Below are positions 1 through 11,109 of a DNA stretch of 64,000 bases, piece after piece. A program made the translations under genes and the position numbers. The notes under the pieces were generated by a model, which saw only the letters and a program-made list of their open reading frames with translations, was not told where the DNA came from and did no database searches. The first letter of the stretch is position 1, and the number at the start of each line of letters is the position of its first letter. This DNA is from Microglena sp. YARC (lineage: Eukaryota > Chlorophyta > Chlorophyceae > Chlamydomonadales > Chlamydomonadaceae): positions 43,929,053-43,993,052 of the forward strand of contig CM039462.1 of the NCBI GenBank assembly GCA_022414725.1. The letters run 5' to 3'.

Positions 1-1236
1 CCTGATAGGGATGTTTTACCGCTGTAGAGATATTATAACACTGAAACCCAGGTCCTCCGTCGTGGGCAGCATGCTCACCCAGGGTCCTACATTTTGTCAT
101 TCTTGGTTGCGCTTTTGACGAAACTGCCTTCTTTTGGGTTGCGCTTTTGAATAAACTGAAACGGAAATCTGCGTGTTGCGCCCAGAGGGGTTACAAAACT
201 TTCGCCAATCGCGCAGTCGGGCTCCAAAACCTTGCGCGGTGGAGATTTCTTGGAGACCACTTTGTTTCTTTCAATTGGCCCCTCCTGAAAAGGTAGAGTT
301 GATCTTGATTAGTTGGGATTGGGCAAGTCTCTTTAGCCAACGTGGCGACCTCTGGGCTGTAACATACACCACATTGTTAACCCAAGACAAGTCCTCTCCA
401 CAATATCCAAGGTATGTATGTGTGTGTGTTGGGGGGGGGGGGGGGGGGGGGGCAATTAGGCGTCTTACCGGCAATACACGCAATAAAGCAATGAGTACAA
501 GCAGTAAAGAAATGAGGTAAAGAAGCAAGAAAGTGAAGCAAAATGTGCGCCAATCAGAGCTAATCCTGCGACCCTAGGGCTAGTGTAGGGAGAACAACCC
601 TGTGAGGCGAAAATCCTTCTTGTAAAAATCGAACACAGGTGCCATTCCACAACACAGAAGCCCGGAAATGCCACATGGGGCGGACGGGTTGGGGCTGGAA
701 GAAAAACAAATTCCGCTGTACACTTAAATATTGTATAACCATGGACTGTATATAATTCTTTCGGCCTAGGGCTAGCGTACGGAAACCCACCCATTGAGGC
801 AAACATCCTTCTTTTAAGTGGTAAATTTATGTATGTGCGTATTTCCACTTCGGCTAGTAGTAGGCTCATGGTGATTTGTGATTTCTTCTGACTTCTAAGG
901 AACTTTACACCAGCGTTAACCTTTGGTTGTTTGATTGTTTCGTACAATAGTAAATCGGGCTTAAAAAAATCATTGTAACAATACGGATTTTCGCCTCAAA
1001 AAGCGTCTACCCCTGTCCTTTACCACACACCTCCATATGCATTGCCATTACAAGCCTGGCCCGAAACGTACATCATGGTTGCAATTTACATCTTGGCTGA
1101 AACGTACAGCATGGCTTAAGCCTGTTAAGCATGCCATGGGGACTTTCAACATAACATAACGTAACGCTGGTCATACCCCCCCCCCCCCCCCCCCCCCCCC
1201 CGTAAATAGAAATAAGAGGCACGGCTTTAAGGAATA
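1..1236. other. Gene-free repeat-bearing DNA
   Basis: No gene seen. It holds a poly-G run (about 429-453), a poly-C run (about 1176-1201) and two diverged copies of a ~60-bp segment at 569-629 and 759-819, both built on CCTAGGGCTAG and ending in ATCCTTCTT. The short open frames here have no exon-like borders. Confidence 0.5.
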
Positions 1237-1239
1237 AGG

Positions 1240-1410
1240 TGGAAACGTTTAAAATCGGGCTGCGCGATGGGCAGGTGTAACATTTGAACATTGGACTATT
1301 TGGCCTACCCCTGGACTGTTACATTCACACACATTGGAAATGTTTACAATCGGGCTGCTTTTTTGGCCTGTCCGATTCTAGTATGGGACTGCACTTATCC
1401 CCTTTCCCTT
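1240..1410. repeat. Interspersed repeat RepD, copy 1
   Basis: Shares TCGGGCTGC blocks, a TGTAACATTTG block and GCCTGYCCGATT with a second copy at 49348-49476. A RepA fragment (CCTACCCCTGGACTG) sits inside this copy at about 1300-1320 and is absent from the other, so RepA inserted later. A short third match lies near 48872-48890. Confidence 0.55.
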
Positions 1411-1794
1411 ACATTTTGGCCAGCAAAAAAACTACTGCATGGGAGCACATATAATTAAATGCTAGGTTTACCGTAGTTGTTTATGGCTGAAATGATAGGG
1501 CTAAACCTAGCAAACACCAAGCTCTGAACCTGTGAATGGTTGTATATGCTTGCTTATGGCAATAATTATTAATTTTAGCGTATGGCTTCACTTGTCTGTG
1601 TGCACAACCCCACAAGCTCAACCCTTGTAATACCATGGCAGTGCCCTGTCAACCCCACACTGCCAGGGTAATGCCCTACAACCCTTACTCATACCTGATA
1701 TAGGGGTGGCGGTGGCTAATGAGGGTTGGGAGAGGGAGGTGGCTGGAATGGATGGAAGAAGGGGGATCAAAACAACAACAGCAACAACCTTGCT

Positions 1795-1903
1795 TGCTTG
1801 GGGTTCAGTTCATTAGTGCCTTTTCTTTATAGGCCCTTCCAATCACGGTTGGGCGTGTCCCTTCAGCCTATCTGGCCCACCCCTGGATTGCAACTTACAT
1901 ACA
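1795..1903 (-). repeat. Interspersed repeat RepA (minus copy)
   Basis: Reverse complement of the RepA consensus (ATGTATGTTACAGTCCAGGG, then GGCTRAAGGGACTTGCCCAA, then CACTGATGAACTGAACCCCA). It abuts the hAT-like element that starts at 1906. Confidence 0.6.
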
Positions 1904-1905
1904 TT

Positions 1906-2935
1906 TAGGGCTGTCAAGCTTTATATCACCCGATATTTATTTTACTGTGTACCGTACGATATATCGTACGGTATCCTTGTCATGTGAACCGATATTATGC
2001 GTATCGGGTGATGGATATTATGTGTATCGGGGGATGCGATACTATGCGTATCAGGTGATGGGTATCTATGCGTATCGGGGTGGGGTATCTAGAAAAAAAG
2101 AAAGATTACAAGGGGCTCATGTCCTAGCAGTGAAACAACACCGTATCTAGGAATAAGTGGTAAGAAGAAGAAGATTACAATGGCCACTTATCCTGGCAGT
2201 GGAAACACCACCGCCCCCGAGGGAACGGACTCCGAACGCCACTGTCTTCCGGCTGAGCTTTACCCCACGGGGTCTGAGTGGTTGTGGTGCAGCCTACGGT
2301 AAAATCGGGATTATCGTGCAATATATATCGTGTCGAGTGGAATAGGACTTGGTCTCTCATCGGCTTAGACTACTGAGGCGCATTTTTGGGGGGTCGCGGG
2401 TTCGATCCCGGCAGGCAGACACACCTCTCTGCGCGCACATTTTTTCTTCGCTCGCAGATGCTCTCGAGGGCAGCACACTCACCATGGCATCAGCAGCAAT
2501 GAGAGTGGTGAGCGTGATTTTCCATGCACTTCTGGTGCTATAAGGTGGGTGCTATAGGTGGAAGCGTAATTTGGGGCTTCAAGTGGAGGTGAAGTTTGGT
2601 CTAGTGGTATGATTAGCAAATTTGCCTGGGATTTCCTTGCTCTGGGTCTGGGGCAGGGAATTCAGTATATCGCCTTATACCGTACGATATATCACGATAT
2701 ATCGTACGGTAATAGACCACGATATTACCGTGTTTTCTATCTCCCTCAGTATTGGTTCATTTGACTTGATTTTAAGTGTATGGACGTGTAAACGGTATCT
2801 CCTGTTATATCCCCTTGGTCTTATACAGATTTCCCCCCAAAAGGGTCTAAAAATATCGTACGGTATCGATACCGTACGATATATCACGATCTATCGTACG
2901 GTAATTGAAAATACCTTACGATATTGACAGCCCTA
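1906..2935. mobile_element. hAT-like non-autonomous element rich in palindromes
   Basis: The ends are a perfect 12-bp inverted repeat, TAGGGCTGTCAA at 1906-1917 and its complement at 2924-2935, a terminus typical of hAT transposons. Inside are several copies of the palindromic unit TATCGTACGGTA (about 1957-1975, 2680-2712, 2852-2903). There is no transposase ORF. I could not find a clean 8-bp target duplication, so the class is inferred from the terminus only. Confidence 0.45.
2345..2437 (+). repeat. tRNA-derived SINE-like segment
   Basis: A good B-box (GGGTTCGATCCCGGC at about 2398-2412) follows an A-box-like stretch (CTTGGTCTCTCATCGGCTTA). The middle does not fold as a clean tRNA anticodon arm, so I read it as SINE-like rather than a working tRNA. 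A second fragment resembling a tRNA-Pro 5' half (TTTGGTCTAGTGGTATGATT) is at about 2595-2614. Confidence 0.4.
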
Positions 2936-3480
2936 AATGCAATGCAATGTAATGATACATTGCTCCCGTGGAGGTAGACTCTGGTTGGACAAGCGAAGGG
3001 GGAACCAGGGAAGGGCAAGGTAAATTGGAGGGAGGACTGTGAATGTACTGAGAGTCTTTGACTGTGTATGGTGACCGTGTCCCTTATTATAATAGGTCAT
3101 TACAAAGTTCAGGAGAACATATTTATACTCGTCACAGCCAGTCACACTACAGCTCATCAGACAGATCTGAAAGTTACGAAATACGTAAGCACGCCTGAAA
3201 GAAACTCAATGACAACTCAGAGACACATCAGCAATATCCATATCCGCTATCCGATACAAGAGAAGGGCGCCTGCAGGCCTGCGCGCATGCGCGTGAAGGT
3301 GAAACTTATTAGGTGAGTCAGAGTACTGTTGGCAGCGGGGCGCGGGGCAGCGTGTTCTCCGACAGGGTGGACACGACAGACGAGTCGGGTGGAGTCGAGT
3401 GGAGTCGAGTGGAGTCACTGTTTTCACAGCTCTGCAACACTGGGCGCACTTTTTGAAACGCATGGCTCATTGGAGTGAGA
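2936..3480. other. Intergenic, upstream of the CHRD gene
   Basis: No gene recognised. It contains a short GAGTGGAGTC tandem at about 3388-3416 and ordinary mixed sequence; probably 5' flank of the CHRD gene. Confidence 0.4.
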
Positions 3481-3522
3481 GTAGCAACTTCCAACACCCA
3501 ACACTTTATTTGCCCATCTTCC

Positions 3523-3530
3523 TATAAATT
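3523..3530 (+). promoter_or_regulatory. Possible TATA box of the CHRD gene
   Basis: TATAAATT lies 143 bases before the start codon at 3666, which would place transcription start near 3553 with a 5' UTR of about 110 bases. Position and sequence only; no other core element is evident. Confidence 0.4.
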
Positions 3531-3665
3531 TCTCCTGTCAAGTTAGCAAACTTCATTGTTGAATAGCCATACCCACCATCTGCAGATCTGCATCTGCTTC
3601 CCTGCTGCCATCAGCCGACACATAGATTGATCGTCTAGGTCATCCGAAAGCCAAATTGAGCCATC

Positions 3666-5722
3666 ATGATCAAATCCACCGTCTTGCAAGTCCTGGCGAT
3701 CGCCCTTCTCGCCCTCGTCAGCTCCGCCTACGGCCATGAGTGGAAGGCGTTTCTGCGCAAGAAAAACGAGCCTGAGCCAGCTGCATCTGGTGAGTAATCA
3801 AAGGGAACTGTTGCCTTATATTTGGAGGGATTACTCGCGTCCGCACGTCCGCACGTCCGCACGTAAATCTGAGATTAAGCATCTCTACATGCATGAGTCA
3901 GATCATGTTTGGGTACGGAGTGCGCTTTTTTCGTGACTCACCTGCGTTTCTGTGAACAGTACGAACGCCAAGACGTGACAATTACTGGTTCATGGAATGT
4001 TCGTAAATTCTCTGCACGCGTGGTGGTACCTCAAGGTTTGATGCGACAAGTTGATAGTCTGGCATTAATTTGATCCATGACGAAGACTGATCGACAGGCA
4101 GGCTAGCAAGCCGAAGGGAAGCATTGTCGTCGGCAAGCGAAGAGTTGCCCCAGGCAAACTCTCCGCACTGGAACAAACTGTGTATCCCAGATCCAACACC
4201 GAAGAGCATATGTTGAGCACATTTACCTTAGCTATCATGTAGCGGTTTGTAGTTATGATGGCCATCGGCGTAGGCACCTCGAGAATCGCTACATTTTTGA
4301 AACATGGGTGGCCATCATAACTGCAGACGCTGTAATGTCCCGTTCAGGTTACTATAGTGTGCTCAACATTTGCTCTTCGGTGTAGGAGCTGAAATACGCC
4401 CGTCACGGTTGTTTAAAAAAGGTCGCGAATCTCGAGGTGTCTCCGCCGGTGACACGGATTATCTCGGACGAGAAGGCAACCAAGCTTGAGATTATGTTGA
4501 TGATCATAGAAAATATGAGAGGCGAGAGGGAAAGGTGAGGAGAGGCATAGTCTGGGTGAGATCGTGGAACACGCTGCGATCGGTGATCACCACAGCAAGA
4601 TATACCATGGGCATGCTCTTGGGATACTGAGGTGGGGTCGAAGTGCAGTTGAGGTGGGTCGAGGGCGAGGGGTTTCCCCCCCGGGGTTCCCCACACCTTA
4701 GATTCGCAGTAGATTCGCCACCTTATTGAAGTACGGATAGCCATCTGTCAGCGTTAGCTGTCATGCCTAACTGTCCGAGTCTCTCGTGTCTGTGTGTACA
4801 ACTAGCTGCATGTATGTAGGTATGTATGTTACAGTCCAGGGGTAGGCCAAGTAGTCTAAAGGGACTTGCCCAACCATATTGGAAGGGCTTAAAAAGAAAA
4901 AGCACTGATGAACTGAACCCCAAACAATCGTTTAACCGACGGGGGCCCTGAGTTCGTGCTACAGTGATTATTTAATTCTACAATACAATCAAATCATCAT
5001 CTCAGCTGGGATGCTAATTTAATTGTGAGATTATTATCGCATTTTTTTATAAATTGTATTAAGTATTTCCATCCTTCGTCGTGCAATCGTTTCGTTTCAT
5101 CTTTCCAACGCAGAGGAGAGCATCCAGTCCTTAGGCAATGTTAGTTGTTGTCTCACCATACCTCTCCTTTTCCAACACAGATGAGAGCGTCAGCGCAGAT
5201 GAGAAACATCTAGTCCTCAGGCAATGTTGTTGTCTCACCATACCTCTCCTCTTTCCAACGCAGATGAGAGCGTCAACGCAGATGAGAAACATCCAGTCCT
5301 CAGGCAATGTTGTTGTCTCACCATACCTCTCCTCTTTCCAACGCAGATGAGAGCATCAGCGTAGATGAGAGCATCCAGTCCTTGGGCAATGTTGTTCTCT
5401 CACCAAACCTCTCCTCTTTCCAACGCAGATAAGAAAATCAAGTCCGCGGGCAATGTTGTGCTTAAGCTGGAGGGTGATTATTATACAGGCACCTGGACGA
5501 TTAAAAAAATCAAGGGCCACATCAAGGTCAGTTATTGTTACCGCAGTAACTTCATACTGTAGGTTATCCAGCAGTACGGGACGGGACGCAGAAGGGGTAA
5601 TGCTCGCATGGTGCGAGCCATTATTGCCCTCCTAAACCCGCCCGCTTCTTTTGATCATTTCATGTTCATATACATGGATGAAGGATAAGAGTGCTGAAAC
5701 AATTTATTGTTGTTTCTGTTTC

Positions 5723-5770
<48 letters not shown>

Positions 5771-8762
5771 CTGTTTCTTGTTGTTGTATCTGTTTCTTGT
5801 TGTTGTTTTTCTTGTTGCTGCTTTTCTTGTTGTTGTTTTTCTTGTTTTTGTTGTTGTTGTTTTTCTTGTTTCTGTTTCTTGTTGTTGTTTTTCTTGTTGT
5901 TTCTGTTTATATGAGTGCTGAAACAATTCTTGCTTGCTGTAATTTTGGCTTTCTAATTTTGAGGATTAGTCGGAAGACCCCTCCCAGATATTGTGGAGCG
6001 GGCTTGTCTTGGGTCAACAATGGCCTGTTGATGACAATGCAATGCAATGTAATGTAACGTAATGTAACGTAACGTAACGTAATGTAACGTAATGTAATGT
6101 AATGTAATGTAATGTAATGTAATGTAATGTAATGTAATGTAATGTAATGCAATGTAATAACAGTTCTCCACAGGGTTGTTTTTCAGGATAGGAACCAATG
6201 TCTTTTTGCAGCACCATGGTGCTCCTATTAGCCTTTGGGTTGCTACTAGCAGCTTCTTGCCCCCCCAAAGGCTCTACCGGCCTTGACTATCTACACCTGA
6301 ACTACTGTCAGCCCGGGTCATTTTGAAGGATAGGAACCAATGTCGTTATGCTGCACCATGGTGCTCCTATTAGCCTTTGGATTGACACCAACAGCTTTTT
6401 TGTCCCCAGAAGCGACCCTGACAGGCTGTAATGTAGCACCCCCTCAGCACGGAGGGACATAATTTTGCACCTTCAAGAATAACCGGGTTCTGCAACTCAA
6501 TTGACTTCCCCCCCTCCCCCCCCATTTTTCCTTGACGACTTTGCTGGCCCCCGTCAACCCCCATCATAAAGAATATCCTGGCTCTCCACACCACACCCAA
6601 CCACGAGCATCCTTCACCATCTCCCACTCCACCAACTCAATTGACGTACTCCCTGCCCCCCCCCCCCCCCCCTTTATTTCCTTGACGAACTATGCTGGCC
6701 CCCGTCGACCCCTCATTGCTCTGATTGGTGTCAATTGCAGTCCCACATCCATGAAGGTGAGTGAAACTATAGAATTTGAATTTTAATTTGAATTTGAATT
6801 TGAGTCTGTACATGGTTCTTCAGCCAACTCCCACATCCACGAAGGTAAGTGAGAGTGTAGTATTTGAATTTAAATCTGAATATGTACATGGTTCTTCAGC
6901 CAACTCCCACATCCACGAAGGTGAGTGAGAGGGTGTAATTATAATTACAATTTGAATCGTTACATGGTTCTTCAGCCAACTCTGGGTTGTGCCAGGAGTC
7001 CCAGTGAAAAAGGTGATTATGATATCATATATGAGTGGCAACTTTGGCCTAGCTAGACCGCCGTCATCACACGATATCATACTGCCATTACGTACTCATT
7101 GATAGGGAACAGCAGTATGATATCATGTCATCATATGATATGAGATGATACCTGCAGTCTGGCTAGGCTTTAGTTAACATTCATATACAATATTAAGGGC
7201 GCCTGGAGGCGCGTCCCGAATGAAATTATTCGAATCCTTAATTCAATGTATTATATTAATAAAATTGAATTGTATTTAATGTTGTGTTATTTTAATTCGA
7301 TTTATTCCTTTCCATTTTAATTTAATTTACGTGGTTTGAATGCATGTAATTGCTTTAAATTGTATCAATTCGAATATGATAAAATTTGAGGGGCGCCTGG
7401 AGGCTTTAAATTGATTGAATTCCAACGAATGGATTGATGATTTAGCATTGTTAACTATAAAGTGACGAAAAAGAGAGTTTTTGAAGGGTTGTTGATTTTT
7501 AAGCAGTATTGAACGTTTCTGTAATGTAAAGAAATGCATGTGTGTAGAGTGATTTTTTTTTTTTAGAATTTGATGCAAGAAAAATGAGGCCAATCAGGTG
7601 TATGGTTGATTTTACGGTTTTAATGTATTGCATGTTTCGGCCCAGCCCAGACGTGAACGGTATGTCCCGTCCTCCTGAACGGGTTTTTGGCCAGCGGCAG
7701 GTGGCGTGGCTTGCCCCTGCCCCCGTGAACGGTATGTCCCGGTGGGTATGTCCCGTCCTCCTGAACGGGTTTTTGGCCAGCGGCAGGTGGCGTGGCTTGC
7801 GCCTGCCCCCGCCCGGTGGCCCCCGCCCCCGCCCCTGCCCCCGCCCGGTGGCCCCCGCCCCTGCCCCACGCACGGCCCTGAGGTGGGATCCGTGGGCTAA
7901 TTATAGCACAAGTGCCCTAGGGGAATGTTTCGTCCATTGTGATGCTTACATGTTTCGCCTCGAATTTTTGACGACAATTCTGCTCCCAAACCTATGTATA
8001 CGCACATGTTTAAGTGGTTCAAATTTGAAATGTTAGCTCAAAACACCCTGAAATCAAATTGTTAACCGATAATTGTAGCTTTTGGGCCCAACCTGAGCTC
8101 CTTTTCGTGAATTGCGATGCTCATGTGTGCTCTGGTGAGAATTTGTCCGGTATAAATAAGTCTTATAATTCATCAAAAATATAGAATGTTCAATTTGTTT
8201 GATGTATTTCATAAAACCTGAAAATGTGGTTGGTGACACACGGACGAACGGACGAACGGACGAACTAACGGACATTTTAATGGGGCTAATCCCTCTTCAA
8301 AAAATCTGGAATTTTTTTTCATTCGGGTATCATATGATGCAATTTGTATGATAACATATGATATCATACTCGCCTTTAATCAACATCAAATGATATGCCG
8401 GTCTCTATTCATTGAGAAGGTGATGGTGTTTCTGCGACCGGTATCTTCCTTTCAAGAGGCAGAGCATGACGCAACGCAGGTATAAGGCTCAGCGGCACAG
8501 TCAAAAGTGCCAGGTCATTAAGTCGCTTTGAGTAATTATGGCCATCGTATGCAGTCCGCATGTGTTTTGCAGCGCTTGCCGACCTTTCGCAATTTCGCGA
8601 GTTCCCCGAGTGGCAGCAGGTAATATAGTTTGTATCATTCCTGTAGCTTGATAAATAACTCTTCCTTCTTCCGAATAGAAAACCCCACGTCAGTTCAAAG
8701 CTATTTCAATTCAATTCAAGCCAAGGGCACATTTGGAGTCCAGTAGGGCACCAGGAAAAGTG

Positions 8763-8837
<75 letters not shown>

Positions 8838-8931
8838 CCATCACCATCACCATCACCATCACCATCACCATCACCATCATCATCATCACCATCACCATCA
8901 CCATCACCATCACCATCACCATCACCATCAC

Positions 8932-8970
<39 letters not shown>

Positions 8971-9900
8971 TTGTATTATATTTTAAACTTATTATTTTAA
9001 ATTATGGACTTAATAACAACTCATGGGGTGATAATGCATTACTTGACCCCTCCCCCCCCCCCCCCCCCCCCTCCCCCCAAAAAAACAAATATGTATATAT
9101 AAAAAAAACCTCCCTCAACGACCAAACCACCCACCGCCATATCATTATTTGACCCACCGCAATAGGTCCTGATAGCGGCTCTGGCCCTATGGTGTGGGAG
9201 CCCAAAATAAACCTAAACCCCACCCACCGCCGTACCATTATTTGACTCACCGCACCACACCACCACCACCACCTCCACCACCCCCCCTCCCACCCACCGC
9301 CGTACCTTTATTTGACCCCCCCCCACCCCCCCCACCCCCACAAACACCCTCCCACACACCCTCCCACACACTGCCGTACCATTATTTGACTCACCGCACC
9401 ACCACCACCACCACCGCCACCCCCACCCCACCCACCCACCGCCTTACCATTATTTGACTAAACGCACCACCATTACCACCTCCACCCCACCCCCCCACCT
9501 ACACACACACACCACACACACACCACTGTTAGGTCCCGAAAGCGGCTCTGGCCCTATGGTGTGGGGAGCCCATGGGCCTTGACATCCCTGCCCTCTCTGG
9601 ATCATTCTCCTTCCACATTGAGCAGTTTATGCTGAACATATCTGTGATCAGCAAAGATAAGCTGGACGCTGAAGCCTACTATGTTAACATCCACACCAAC
9701 AAGGTGAGCCGGGAAATTAGTCTTAGCATATTTCAAACAGCAATAAAAAGCTATAAAAGGCTATAAGACGCTATCCCTGGAGTAGGCCTAAAACTATTAA
9801 GCTAGAAAAAACCACTTTCAGATGTGAAAAAAAACTGTATCAGTATAAAGAAGCTGAATGCTGAAGCCTACTATGTTAACATCCACACCAACAAGGTGAG

Positions 9901-9940
<40 letters not shown>

Positions 9941-11069
9941 ATATATTAAAAACAGATACAGCTCCTTTGACCCAACCTTGGGCCAAACCTGAAGCTGGCC
10001 AGTGCGTTACAAATGTGTTACAAATGCGTTAGACTCTGCTCACCTCCCCCATTTCTTCCATTCCGTGTATTTATTTGTACATCCTAGTTAGCATCCCCAT
10101 TAATTCCATCCTAAGTATTTATTTGTCCATCCTAGTTCAACTCCCCATGTCTTCCATCCTATGTATTTATTTTTACATACTTAAAATCCTAGTTCACCTC
10201 TATGTTTGGTGGCTGGCACAAGTGCAAGCAAACGGGTTGAGAAACTTAGCCTTCCGCCTCGTGATAAGGCTACAAACTACTTATGTATTTTTTCTTCGTC
10301 CACCTCTATATGTCTTCCATCCTGCGCTTTGCAGTACCCACCCCAACCTCACCCCACCCCAACCTCACCTCCACCCAACCTCACCCCCACCCACCCCAAC
10401 CACATTTCTTCCATCCTATGCCTTGCAGTACCCCACCCCAACTTCACCTCCACCCAACCTCAACCCCACCCCAACCTCAACCCCACCCCACCCCCACCCC
10501 ACCCCAACCACATTTCTTCCATCCTCTGCCTTGCAGTAAACCCAACCCAACCTAACCACATTTCTTCCATACAATGCCTTGCAGTACCCCACCCCAACCT
10601 CAACCCCACCCCACCCTCCCCAACCCACCCCACCCCAACCACATTTCTTCCATCCTCTGCCTTGCAGTAAACCCAACCCAACCTAACCACATTTCTTCCA
10701 TACGATGCCTTGCAGTACCCCCACCCCAACCTCACCCCCACCCCAACCCATACATGTATGTTACAGTCCAGGGGTGGGCCAAATAGGCTAATGGGATTTT
10801 CCCAACCACATTGCTTCCATCCTATGCCTTGCAGTACCCTGATGGTGAGCTCCGTGGACAGTTCGAGGCTAAATACACGGAATGGGGGGAAATGGGGGGC
10901 AGCTGCTTGAATTGTTTACACTGCCCTGGGAGGGACGTTTATATACACATACATATAGGTAGCATTAAAAGGACTGCTCGGTGCGACGAGTCAATTGATA
11001 GAAGCTTGCAAGCTGCAGTCAACGAAATTAAGCTACTACAACTTAATCAGAAGGTATATTCATAGACAG

Positions 11070-11109
<40 letters not shown>

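Noticed and set aside
51..947. Small proteins at the left edge
   Set aside because: No splice borders, no motif and overlap with duplicated non-coding repeats.
2345..2437. A functional tRNA gene
   Set aside because: The B-box is good but the anticodon and acceptor stems do not pair; better as a SINE. The same applies to 24888-24958.
8733..9152. Poly-serine and poly-methionine proteins
   Set aside because: Translation of an (ATC)n microsatellite; no exon borders.
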